A stretch of 64,000 nucleotides of DNA. Source: JADKCL01 sp031424495. Lineage in GTDB: Bacteria > Bacteroidota > Bacteroidia > J057 > JADKCL01. Numbering within the stretch: the stretch's first letter is position 1; every line of letters starts with the position of its first letter. Below the pieces are notes generated by a model. It was not told the origin of the DNA and ran no database searches. It saw only the letters and a list, made by a program, of their open reading frames with translations. Positions 56,004-63,841 of the stretch are shown in pieces. Location: assembly GCA_031424495.1 (NCBI GenBank), contig JANPHP010000357.1, forward strand, positions 34,726-98,725. The letters are read 5' to 3'. Made by a program: the position numbers and the translations under genes.

Positions 56004-56685
56004 AATTTCTAGGAATAAGGGTTATACATACAGGCACAAAACTAGGGCGCCCGCTTGCAGGAGCGCTTATCAAAACAGACCATTCACTTATGAAAAAGGG
56101 TCAAATTGCAAACAAGGTCGTTGCATCCTGCGGGGGCCGCGTGGACGAGGTGCCCTGCGCTAGGGTTACGACACGCCCCAATTTCCTGTATTTGGCGAAG
56201 GCTCAATCTGGCCTGATCGACCATGTTTTTCGCACCGAATTGGTTGTTTCATAGAATAAGCCCAAAGGGCTTCGACGTGAATAGCCGTGGGTAAAACCCA
56301 CGGAAAGAGACGTCATAGAGCCACCAACCCCGATAGGGGTTGAACTTGATTTGCGAACGCATGCATTGTATTCACGTTCAACCTTTTCAGGGTTGTTGAA
56401 TTATAAACGCCTCTAACCCCCGGTTCTACCGGGGGCTATCCACGTTCAAGTCCTTCGGACTTTGCAAGCTGAAAATGGCAACGCTGAGCTTTCAACCGAA
56501 AGCGCTAAATCCTTAACTTAATGGCATCGGGTTTTACCGGGGGCTATCCAAGTTGAAGTCCTTCGGACTTGAAAATGAAAATATTCGAATTCCAGGCAGG
56601 CTTGGTCAAAAGAATAGTCGTCATTTGACCAAAGGCAGACCCGACCAAAGATCTTGAATCTAGAAAATTTAGTGCTGTTGGAACA
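56004..56685. repeat. Gene-free field of palindromic repeat modules
   Basis: 682 bases without a gene. Hairpins seen: 56258-56272 (AAGCCCAAAGGGCTT), 56285-56303 (CCGTGG...CCACGG), 56325-56342 (CAACCCC...GGGGTTG), 56379-56395 (CAACC...GGTTG), 56417-56435 (CCCCCGG...CCGGGGG), 56448-56462 and 56556-56570 (both AAGTCCTTCGGACTT). The last two modules recur: a GGGTTTTACCGGGGG-type hairpin, CTATCCA and then the AAGTCC hairpin. Modules of this kind are dispersed in Bacteroidota; association with a REP-type transposase is known for some, but none is in the window. The region also contains the GlcG promoter. Confidence 0.8.
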
Positions 56686-57567
56686 CTAGCGCATTGACTT
56701 TGATGCACTCGGCTCCCGGGCCACGACTTGCGTCGGATTCACTTTGAACTTGTGCTTGAATGCTGCGCTGAAGTTGGAGAGGTTGTTGTACCCAAATGCG
56801 TCATAGATTTCAGTGGGCGTCTTGCTGCCGGATTGCAGCAGCTCGTAGGCACGGCTCAGTCGCTTGTGTTGCAGCCATTTGCCAGGCGTCTCACCGTAGC
56901 TTTGCACAAAGTGCCGCTTGAAAGTCGAGAGGCTCATGTTGCAGAGGAATGCGATTTCCTCCAAGCTCAGGTTGCTCAGTGCATTGGCTTGCACGGTTTT
57001 TTGGAAACTACTCTGCTGATCATCGGCCGCGAGGGATTGCAAAAACTGTGCAAACGATACTCCATACTTGGAGAGCAAGTAGAGCATGATTTCCTCAAAT
57101 TTATTGGCGGTGAGGGCCTGCATGCCTGTGGGTTGCAGGGTCAGCAAAGTGGCTAGTGAACCGACAAAGGCCTGGGTGTAGGCGTCGTTTTCAATGATGA
57201 AAAACGGCGCTGCACTTGTCTGGTCATGCGGCAAGGCAAAGTCTGCCGGATGACGCTCCATGAAGTCGATCAAATGTGTGCTCGAAAAGAAGAACAGCTT
57301 GCAAAAATAGACCTTCTCGTTGTCGAGGAGCTCGGTCCAGAGGCAGTTGCCGCTGCGCGTGAGCAGCGATTGCTTGTCATTCACCCCCACCGAACTGTCT
57401 GAGAAGTGCACTTGCTTTTTGCCCGTCTGCAAAAAGCTGAACATGTGCATGCCCAGGTTCACGCGGCTCTTGACCACGTCGCTCGTCATCTTGAAATCGT
57501 AGATGAGCAGATCCTCTGCCGAGCCGGGCGCTTGCCTGAAAATTCCGGGAATGTTGAGTGTGGACAT
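56686..57567 (-). CDS. AraC-family transcriptional regulator (ExsA_N-like)
   Basis: 293 residues from the ATG at 57567; the frame opens 21 codons earlier in non-conserved sequence. The N-terminal half is a cupin-like sensor domain (VVKSRVNLGMHMFSFLQTGK, VGVNDKQSLLTRSGN), resembling the ExsA_N group. The C-terminal 100 residues have the two AraC helix-turn-helix units (LSLEEIAFLCNMSLSTFKRH and EIYDAFGYNNLSNFSAAFKH). It stands alone between two repeat fields, and its target genes cannot be told from the window. The 18-bp tandem array lies just upstream of its start. Confidence 0.9.
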   Translation of the reverse strand: MSTLNIPGIFRQAPGSAEDLLIYDFKMTSDVVKSRVNLGMHMFSFLQTGKKQVHFSDSSVGVNDKQSLLTRSGNCLWTELLDNEKVYFCKLFFFSSTHLIDFMERHPADFALPHDQTSAAPFFIIENDAYTQAFVGSLATLLTLQPTGMQALTANKFEEIMLYLLSKYGVSFAQFLQSLAADDQQSSFQKTVQANALSNLSLEEIAFLCNMSLSTFKRHFVQSYGETPGKWLQHKRLSRAYELLQSGSKTPTEIYDAFGYNNLSNFSAAFKHKFKVNPTQVVAREPSASKSMR

Positions 57568-57680
57568 AATTGCACAACGATGATGGGCTGAAATTGCAGA
57601 GAACCGCGCAGAGCTGCAAATCGGCGGCAAGTGCTTTCAGGACTATACGCCACATCCCCGCTGCATCAGCAGCCGACCAT

Positions 57681-57714
57681 GTTGTAGAGACGCGATTAAT
57701 CGCGTCTCTACAAC
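57681..57714. repeat. Perfect 34-bp palindrome at the head of the tandem array
   Basis: Arms of 17 bases (GTTGTAGAGACGCGATT and its exact complement) meet with no loop. The right arm is the first unit of the 18-bp array. The GTAGAGACGCGATTAATCGC type of palindrome is, as I recall, widespread in cyanobacteria and Bacteroidota intergenic DNA. Confidence 0.85.
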
Positions 57715-57862
57715 AATTCGCATCTCTACAACAATTCGCATCTCTACAACAATTCGCATCTCTACAACAATTCGCATCTCTACAACAATTCGCGTCTCTA
57801 CAACAATTCGCATCTCTACAACAATTCGCGTCTCTACAACAATTCGCATCTCTACAACAATT
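57701..57862. repeat. Nine-copy 18-bp tandem repeat
   Basis: Nine direct copies of CGC(A/G)TCTCTACAACAATT without spacers; copies 1, 6 and 8 have G at position 4, the rest A. The array ends at CACAAAACC. The ordered single-base variants and lack of spacers exclude a CRISPR array and fit a minisatellite grown from the palindrome arm. Confidence 0.9.
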
Positions 57863-57984
57863 CACAAAACCATCCACATCTGTGATCCCTGCAACAATGC
57901 AAGCTGCGAATGTAATGCTGCAACGGCCACTGACGACGACTTTTGTAATGTTGCTACATCATCTAGGTGGCAATACAAAAGCAC

Positions 57985-58203
57985 ATGGATACTGTCAAAA
58001 GTACACAAGAAACGCCCTTCCTCATCGATGGTGGATGGGACATCAAAGCCAAGGCAATGCGGACCCAATTTCCACTACTCACACCTGAGGATGTCGCCTG
58101 CAAGGGTGGAGGTGAAGAGGATATGTTGGCGCGGGTCTGCAAGCGCTTGGGCCGCGACCGCGACGAGGTGATCGACTTCATTGAGAAGGCGCATCCTCAC
58201 TGA
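57985..58203 (+). CDS. CsbD-like small stress protein
   Basis: 72 residues from the ATG at 57985; a GTG six codons upstream is less likely. Trp/Lys pattern GGWDIKAKAMRTQFPLLTPEDV, then GGGEEDMLARVCKRLGRDRDEVIDFI, follows the CsbD consensus (W..iK.kl...f..LT.eDl...g.ed.l..rl.k..g..r.ev..fi). CsbD-like proteins are small, acidic to neutral and induced by general stress. It has a strong terminator of its own 70 bases after the stop, so it is a single-gene unit. Function is unknown even in studied species. Confidence 0.75.
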   Translation: MDTVKSTQETPFLIDGGWDIKAKAMRTQFPLLTPEDVACKGGGEEDMLARVCKRLGRDRDEVIDFIEKAHPH

Positions 58204-58272
58204 TAGAAATACGACTCATCTCACATTATCCATAGGATCGTAAAGACGATATGGAATTTTGGGTGAGTGGGA

Positions 58273-58310
58273 GAAGGGCGGGAAGTCAAAAACCCGCCCT
58301 TCAATTTTTT
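58273..58310 (+). terminator. Rho-independent terminator after the CsbD-like gene
   Basis: A perfect 10-bp stem (58273-58282 with 58293-58302), a 10-nt loop and a T run at 58305-58310. This is the clearest terminator in the window. Confidence 0.93.
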
Positions 58311-58347
58311 CGGCTCACGACAAGGCAGCCGCGCAATATTCCAAAAT

Positions 58348-58563
58348 ATGCTACTGGATTTACAATATGATCCCCCTATGGAAACGGAATACAATTATGG
58401 CGCAATCGTCCATAACAAGGCCGATTCCGCACAAAAGATGATTGTGCGTAGGGCGGAGGAGCAAGCATATTATTGCCGCATGTTGTCGAATCTCGGCCAG
58501 GATGGAATCGGCTATCCTCAGGATGAATTGGAGCCTGAAAGGCTACAAAATCCATACAGCTGA
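58348..58563 (+). CDS. Possible small hypothetical protein
   Basis: 71 residues from the ATG at 58348 (MLLDLQYDPPMETEYNYGAI to a LQNPYS end). It is soluble and slightly acidic, with no signal or membrane segment. The longer frame starts inside the terminator at 58273-58310, so that start is ruled out. The codon use looks gene-like and the frame lies between the terminator and the GH130 gene, but I recognise no family. It may be real or chance. Confidence 0.4.
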   Translation: MLLDLQYDPPMETEYNYGAIVHNKADSAQKMIVRRAEEQAYYCRMLSNLGQDGIGYPQDELEPERLQNPYS

Positions 58564-58623
58564 TCGACAACGATCAGTAGGTAGTTTTTCACAATTGGGT
58601 TGGGGAAAATAAATCAATCGGCA

Positions 58624-59661
58624 ATGATAGAGGTTATCAAAGAGGGGATCGTCCTTCAAACAACAACATCTAAATTTGAGAATGAAGGGGTGCTGAACCC
58701 TGGGGTCATTAAGCTGGCGGGCGTCATCCATCTCTGTTACCGCGCTGTAGGCACAGGCAATCATTCCACCATCGGTTACTGCCAATTCGAATCGCCCCTC
58801 AAAATGTCGCATCGGCACGATACTCCGTTATTGTCGCCAGAGTTTGACTACGAGTCGCAGGGATTGGAAGATCCCCGCATCGTGTGCGTCGAAGGCTTGT
58901 ATTACCTCACCTATACCGCTTTTGATGGCGTGAATGCCTTGGGCGCACTCGCGACGACCAAAGACTTGATCCACTTTGAGCGGCATGGCATCATCGTGCC
59001 GCAGATCACGTTTGATGATTTCAGCATGCTTGCCGGCTCAGAAGGCGAGATCAATGTGAAATATGCCCGCTACAACAACCACGAGCGTGCCGATAAGTTG
59101 AATGGTACCAGAGTGCTGCTTTGGGACAAGAATTTGATCTTCTTTCCACGTCGCATCGACGGCAAGCTGCACTTCATCCACCGCATCAAACCCGACATCC
59201 AAATCGCAAGTGTGAGCGAGATCAGCGAGCTCAACAAGGAATATTGGGAAGATTATATCACCCACCTGCCCGAGCATATTGTGATGGCCCCCCGATTTGA
59301 TCATGAAGTGAGTTATATCGGTGGCGGCTGCCCGCCAATCGAGACAACGGCGGGGTGGCTGCTCATTTACCATGGGGTGCACGACACCCTGGAGGGTTAT
59401 GTCTATTCCGCTTGCGCAGCGCTCCTGAAACTCGATGAACCCGAAGTAGAGATTGCGCGCCTGCCCTATCCCTTGTTCAAGCCTGAGCTTGAGTGGGAAC
59501 GCAAGGGCGAGGTCAACAATGTCTGTTTTCCCACGGGAGCCGTCGTCGTGGCCGAGCGCCTCTACATCTATTATGGTGCTGCCGATGCCTTGATTGCCTG
59601 CGCGTCGCTCAACCTGTCTGATTTATTGAAAGAATTAATCACCTATCCTATTACGCGATGA
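58624..59661 (+). CDS. GH130-family glycosidase/phosphorylase
   Basis: 345 residues from the ATG at 58624 (a TTG at 58600 is in frame). The five-bladed GH130 propeller pattern is clear: FENEGVLNPGVIKLAGVIHL, QGLEDPRIV with the catalytic Asp83, FFPRRIDGKLHFIHR, and GGGCPPIETTAGWLLIYHG, then YYGAADALIACAS at the end. Known GH130 members are inverting beta-mannoside phosphorylases or beta-1,2-mannosidases. The lack of a signal peptide suggests a cytoplasmic enzyme. The stop overlaps the next ATG (59658-59661), so it is coupled to the GT4-fusion gene. In this setting it may recycle or remodel a mannose-containing storage or protective glycan, which is inference. Confidence 0.9.
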   Translation: MIEVIKEGIVLQTTTSKFENEGVLNPGVIKLAGVIHLCYRAVGTGNHSTIGYCQFESPLKMSHRHDTPLLSPEFDYESQGLEDPRIVCVEGLYYLTYTAFDGVNALGALATTKDLIHFERHGIIVPQITFDDFSMLAGSEGEINVKYARYNNHERADKLNGTRVLLWDKNLIFFPRRIDGKLHFIHRIKPDIQIASVSEISELNKEYWEDYITHLPEHIVMAPRFDHEVSYIGGGCPPIETTAGWLLIYHGVHDTLEGYVYSACAALLKLDEPEVEIARLPYPLFKPELEWERKGEVNNVCFPTGAVVVAERLYIYYGAADALIACASLNLSDLLKELITYPITR

Positions 59662-62072
59662 AAAATAGTCAGGTCATGAATGCTGCCCGGCAGCCATTTG
59701 CAGGCCGCCGGCCCGCAGTCCACACCGATCATGCCATGCCCATGCAGGGGCACCAATTGCCAGAGATCCTGGTCCTCACTTCCTTTCCGCCGAGGGCTTG
59801 TGGCATCGCCACCTATTCGCAAGATCTGATCGCTGCCTTGAATGCACAATACAGCGACAGCTTCAAAATCAAGGTTTGCGCGCTGGAGACCACGCACGAA
59901 ACGCACCACTATACAGCCGAGGTCGGCTATGTGCTCGACACCGATCAGCCGCAATCCTACATCTCGCTCGCTGCCCGCATCAACGCAAACCAGGCCATCA
60001 AACTCGTGCTCGTGCAGCATGAATTTGGGCTGTTTCATGGATGCCCTGAAGATTTTGAGCAATTCCTGCGGGCCATTTATCAACCCGTCTTGGTCGTGTT
60101 TCATACCGTGCTGCCACAGCCCGCTGCGCGCATGCAGCAGCGCGTGCAAGCGATCGCTGACGCTGCTGCGGGCATCATCGTGATGACAGCTATGTCGGCG
60201 TCGCTTTTGGAGTCAGACTATGGCATCGCGGCAAACAAAATCTCTGTGATCGCCCACGGCACGCACTTGGTGCGCCACCAAGACAAGCAGGCGCTCAAGC
60301 GCAAATATCAACTGGAGGGCCGCGAGGTGCTCTCCACATTTGGCTTGCTCAGCGCAGGCAAGGGCATCGAACTCACTTTGGAGGCCCTGCCGGCCATAGT
60401 CGCGCAGCATCCCGAGGTCATGTTTTTGATCATCGGCAAGACCCATCCCTCGGTCGTATTGCACGAGGGCGAGCGCTACCGCGATCTGCTTTGCAGCATG
60501 ATCGATGCCTTAAAACTCGGCAGGAATGTACAGTTTGTGGATCGATTCCTGCCCCTGAACGAGCTGCTGGAATACCTGCAACTCACAGACATCTACCTAT
60601 TTACCTCCACAGATCCGCACCAAGCCGTGAGCGGCACATTCTCTTATGCCATCAGCAGCGGCTGCCCCATCATTTCCACGCCCATTCCACATGCAAGGGA
60701 GATTTTGGGCAATGGGGTCGGGCGGATGATCGATTTTGGGAATGCAGGACAATTGGCCACCGAGGTGATCACCCTGCTCGACGATGCCGACTTGCGGGCG
60801 TCCCTGAGTTCACATGGCTTGCACAAAATGGCACCCACGGCTTGGGAAAATGCCGCGATTGCCCATGCAAAGCTGTTTCAAAGCGTGTGCCCTGCAGGAT
60901 TGTCGCTGCGCTATCGCCGGCCGCCGATCGTGTTGGATCACCTCAAACGCATGACCACCTCGCTCGGCATGGTGCAGTTTTGCATGCTCGACATGCCCGA
61001 CATTTTCTCAGGATTCACCCTCGACGACAATGCCCGGGCCATGATCACCATGTGTCAGCACTACGCCCTCACCCTCGATGCCGACGACCTGCAAGCGATC
61101 GGCACCTACCTGCGGTTCATCGCCCATTGCCAACACGACAACGGCTATTTCCTCAATTATGTCGCCGAGGATGGCAGCTTCACCGACCAAAACAATGGCA
61201 CCAACCTGGCAGACGCCAATGGCAGGGCCATCTGGGCGCTGGGCTACCTGGTATCCCTCGGCGAAATCTTGCCCTTGGCGATGGTGGATCAGGCACAAGT
61301 GCTGATCGATTCCGCATTGCCCCGGCTGGAAAAGATGCATTCCACACGTGCCATGGCATTTGCCATCAAGGGCCTCTATTACCGCAATACCTATCACAGT
61401 TCCTTTCGCAACCATGCACTCGTCACCGAGCTCGCCAACCGCCTGCTGCAGATGTACAAGCATGAGGCCGAGGATGGCTGGGACTGGTTTGAGAGCTATC
61501 TTACCTATGCGAACAGCGTCTTGCCCGAGGCGATGCTGTGTGCATTTTTGGTCACAGGCGACCTGCAATACCGCGAAACCGCGCGCACATCCTTTGATTT
61601 CCTGCTGTCCAAGACCTTTTTGAACGGCGCCTTGCATGTCGTCGGCAACAAGACTTGGCTGCAGCGCGGTGCCACCATGCCTACCCACGGGCAGGTGACT
61701 ATGGGAGGCGAGCAGCCCATCGACGTGGCCTATACCATCCTTGCACTCAGCAAATTTGACGAGGTCTTTCACGAGGCCCACTACCGCAATATGCTGGAGG
61801 CTTCGTTTGATTGGTTTCTGGGGCGCAACCATCTGAACCGTGTGATCTACAATCCAAGTACAGGCGGCTGTTACGACGGATTGGAGCACGACCACGTGAA
61901 CCTCAACCAAGGTGCAGAGTCCACACTGAGTTACCTCATGGCGCGGCTTACGGTTGCACAAATGGCCGAGTCACAACCTGCAAGGCGCACAGGGGGCAGG
62001 TACCGATTGCGCACACCACTGCTGAGCAGCAGACCCACCAAGATCAGCCACAGGACCACAGACGCATTGTGA
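59658..62072 (+). CDS. GT4 glycosyltransferase fused to a C-terminal (alpha/alpha)-type domain
   Basis: 804 residues. Residues about 35-415 are a GT4: ILVLTSFPPRACGIATYSQD (acceptor loop), VLSTFGLLSAGKGIELTLEA, IYLFTSTDPHQAVSGTFSYA and SSGCPIISTPI. Residues about 430-780 are helical with TLDDNARAMITMC, YVAEDGSFTDQNNGTNLADA, GRAIWALGYL and FFNRxx-like FLGRNHLNRV, resembling an (alpha/alpha)6 toroid found in several glycan enzymes and in similar GT4 fusions. It overlaps GH130 (ATGA) and DUF1003 (GTGA). It probably acts on the same glycan as the GH130 protein. A fused transferase and glycoside-active domain is possible but not shown. Confidence 0.85.
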   Translation: MKNSQVMNAARQPFAGRRPAVHTDHAMPMQGHQLPEILVLTSFPPRACGIATYSQDLIAALNAQYSDSFKIKVCALETTHETHHYTAEVGYVLDTDQPQSYISLAARINANQAIKLVLVQHEFGLFHGCPEDFEQFLRAIYQPVLVVFHTVLPQPAARMQQRVQAIADAAAGIIVMTAMSASLLESDYGIAANKISVIAHGTHLVRHQDKQALKRKYQLEGREVLSTFGLLSAGKGIELTLEALPAIVAQHPEVMFLIIGKTHPSVVLHEGERYRDLLCSMIDALKLGRNVQFVDRFLPLNELLEYLQLTDIYLFTSTDPHQAVSGTFSYAISSGCPIISTPIPHAREILGNGVGRMIDFGNAGQLATEVITLLDDADLRASLSSHGLHKMAPTAWENAAIAHAKLFQSVCPAGLSLRYRRPPIVLDHLKRMTTSLGMVQFCMLDMPDIFSGFTLDDNARAMITMCQHYALTLDADDLQAIGTYLRFIAHCQHDNGYFLNYVAEDGSFTDQNNGTNLADANGRAIWALGYLVSLGEILPLAMVDQAQVLIDSALPRLEKMHSTRAMAFAIKGLYYRNTYHSSFRNHALVTELANRLLQMYKHEAEDGWDWFESYLTYANSVLPEAMLCAFLVTGDLQYRETARTSFDFLLSKTFLNGALHVVGNKTWLQRGATMPTHGQVTMGGEQPIDVAYTILALSKFDEVFHEAHYRNMLEASFDWFLGRNHLNRVIYNPSTGGCYDGLEHDHVNLNQGAESTLSYLMARLTVAQMAESQPARRTGGRYRLRTPLLSSRPTKISHRTTDAL

Positions 62073-62674
62073 AAAATCCAGGCATGGCCCAGCTCAGGTC
62101 CAAGGAAATCGAGCACATCGAAAAGCTACACCAGATCGTGAAGGAGTCCTTGCTGGCCGAGGAACTCATCGTCCACAACCTGTTGCATCCGCCGGCAGAG
62201 GTGCTCACCAAGGGGCAGACCATATCTGACAAAGTCGCCCAGTTTGGCGGCAGTTGGCGCTTTATAGGCTTTTTCGGGCTGGTGTTGCTGGTCTGGATCA
62301 CCTTCAATGCCGTTTCCATCGTTCAGCTTCGTTTTGATCCCTACCCCTTTATCCTCATGAACTTGATCTTGTCGTGCATCGCTGCATTGCAAGCCCCGAT
62401 CATCATGATGAGCCAAAACCGCAAGGAGGAAAAAGACCGGATCATGAGTGAAAACGACTACATGATCAACCTCAAGTCTGAAATGCAAATCCATAGCCTG
62501 CACGATAAGATGAACCTCTTGCTGGAGGAGCAGATTGTGACCCTATTTGCCATTCAAGAGAAACAATTGCGCATGCTGGAGGATCTGGGACGCAAGGTAA
62601 ATCATCTATTGCCCACCCCCGTTGCGGAGCCTCCGATACTTGATCCAACATCATCCATACCAGGAGAAATATGA
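62069..62674 (+). CDS. DUF1003 family membrane protein
   Basis: 201 residues from a GTG at 62069, chosen for the GTGA overlap with the previous stop; an ATG at 62084 is an alternative. The DUF1003 core is seen: DKVAQFGGSWRFIGFFGLVL (first helix), then FDPYPFILMNLILSCIAALQ (second helix) and MMSQNRKEEKDRIMSENDYM. A coiled C-terminal part follows. The family is a small two-helix inner-membrane protein of unknown function, often near stress genes. It overlaps the ADH gene by ATGA (62671-62674). Confidence 0.85.
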   Translation: MKNPGMAQLRSKEIEHIEKLHQIVKESLLAEELIVHNLLHPPAEVLTKGQTISDKVAQFGGSWRFIGFFGLVLLVWITFNAVSIVQLRFDPYPFILMNLILSCIAALQAPIIMMSQNRKEEKDRIMSENDYMINLKSEMQIHSLHDKMNLLLEEQIVTLFAIQEKQLRMLEDLGRKVNHLLPTPVAEPPILDPTSSIPGEI

Positions 62675-63717
62675 AAGCATTGATCTACCAAGGCCCGGGC
62701 AAGATGTCGTGGACCGAGAAGCCCAAACCGCAAATCGTCGAGGCCACTGATGCCGTTGTGAGGATACTCAAAACGACCATTTGCGGCACCGATTTGCACA
62801 TTTTCAAAGGCGATGTGCCCACTGTCACAGCGGGGCGTACCATCGGCCATGAGGGCATCGGCGTCGTCGAAGCCATCGGGGCAGCCGTCACCGTCTTCAA
62901 GGTCGGGGACCGTGTCGTGATCTCTTGCATCAGTTCCTGTGGCAAATGCGCAGCCTGCAAAGAGGGCATGCCATCCCATTGTGCAACAGGCGGCTGGATA
63001 TTGGGCAATACCATCGATGGCACGCAGGCCGATTTTGTGCGCATTCCTTATGCGGATTTCAGCCTGCATGCCATACCGGCAGGTCAAGATGAGGAGGCCA
63101 TGGTCATGCTCAGCGACATCCTGCCCACGGGCTATGAATGCGGCGTTCTCAACAGCAAAATCCACCCTGGAGACTCCGTAGCCATCGTCGGCGCCGGCCC
63201 TATCGGCATGGCGACGCTGATGACAGCACAATTTTTTGCACCGGCCCTCATCATCGTCATCGACCACGATGCCACGCGTTTGGCGCAAGCCTTGACGATT
63301 GGTGCGACCCATACCATCGATAGCTCCATCGAAGACCCTGTGGCCAAGGTCATGGAATACACGGGCGGCAAAGGTGTAGACGCAGCCATCGAGGCCGTCG
63401 GCATCGCCGAAACCTTTGAGATGTGTACCGCCATCGTCGCGGCAGGCGGCCACGTCGCCAACATCGGCGTGCATGGCGCGAGTGCCTGCCTGCACCTGGA
63501 GACCCTCTGGTCCCGCAATATTACGATCACGACCCGCTTGGTAGACGGAGTCACCACCCCCAAGCTGCTCAAGATCGTCACCGCAGGCAAGTTGGATCCC
63601 AAACAATTGATCACGCATCGCTTCGCGCTCTCCGAGATCGTGCAAGCATACGAAGTCTTTGGCCACGCAGCTGAGGAAAAAGCGCTCAAGGTGATCTTGA
63701 GCAATGAAGGGAATTGA
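62671..63717 (+). CDS. Zinc-dependent alcohol dehydrogenase (MDR family)
   Basis: 348 residues. Catalytic zinc ligands are Cys38 (TTICGTDLH) and the His60-Glu61 pair (GHEGIG). The structural zinc is bound by Cys90, Cys93, Cys96 and Cys104 (CGKCAACKEGMPSHC). The nucleotide-binding motif is GAGPIGMATL near 170, followed by Asp in IIVIDHD, which favours NAD over NADP. It oxidises or reduces an alcohol or sugar alcohol; the substrate is unknown. It is the last gene of the GH130 operon. Its stop codon lies in an ATTGATA-type simple repeat. Confidence 0.92.
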   Translation: MKALIYQGPGKMSWTEKPKPQIVEATDAVVRILKTTICGTDLHIFKGDVPTVTAGRTIGHEGIGVVEAIGAAVTVFKVGDRVVISCISSCGKCAACKEGMPSHCATGGWILGNTIDGTQADFVRIPYADFSLHAIPAGQDEEAMVMLSDILPTGYECGVLNSKIHPGDSVAIVGAGPIGMATLMTAQFFAPALIIVIDHDATRLAQALTIGATHTIDSSIEDPVAKVMEYTGGKGVDAAIEAVGIAETFEMCTAIVAAGGHVANIGVHGASACLHLETLWSRNITITTRLVDGVTTPKLLKIVTAGKLDPKQLITHRFALSEIVQAYEVFGHAAEEKALKVILSNEGN

Positions 63718-63752
63718 TAATTGATAATTGACAATTGACAATTGACAATTGA
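63712..63752. repeat. 7-bp simple repeat (ATTGATA/ATTGACA)
   Basis: About 5.7 tandem units of ATTGAYA, two with T then three with C, starting in the last sense codon of the alcohol dehydrogenase. A related AATTGTCAAT-like stretch is near 21100. Confidence 0.8.
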
Positions 63753-63841
63753 GGCGTCTGGGCATTGCACTTGCGACTTTAAATTATATGCTTATCGGGA
63801 TGATTACCAGTAGACGATATTCATTGTCATTTCGACCGGAG

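Larger units (their letters stand above)
57568..57984. other. Intergenic region holding the 18-bp tandem array
   Basis: 417 bases between the AraC gene (minus) and the CsbD-like gene (plus). Apart from the palindrome and the array, no gene is supported: the open frames translate the array as repeated NCCRDA or QFASLQ and are products of the repeat. Confidence 0.7.

Noticed and set aside
57701..57862. Possible CRISPR array
   Set aside because: Units are 18 bases, directly abutting, with no spacers and no cas genes in the window.
57377..57877. Minus-strand open frame with repeated NCCRDA, and plus-strand frame with repeated QFASLQ
   Set aside because: They translate the 18-bp array and overlap the AraC start; the unit length is a multiple of three, so the frames stay open by chance.
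58267..58347. Earlier start for the small hypothetical gene
   Set aside because: The start would lie inside the strong terminator hairpin at 58273-58310.
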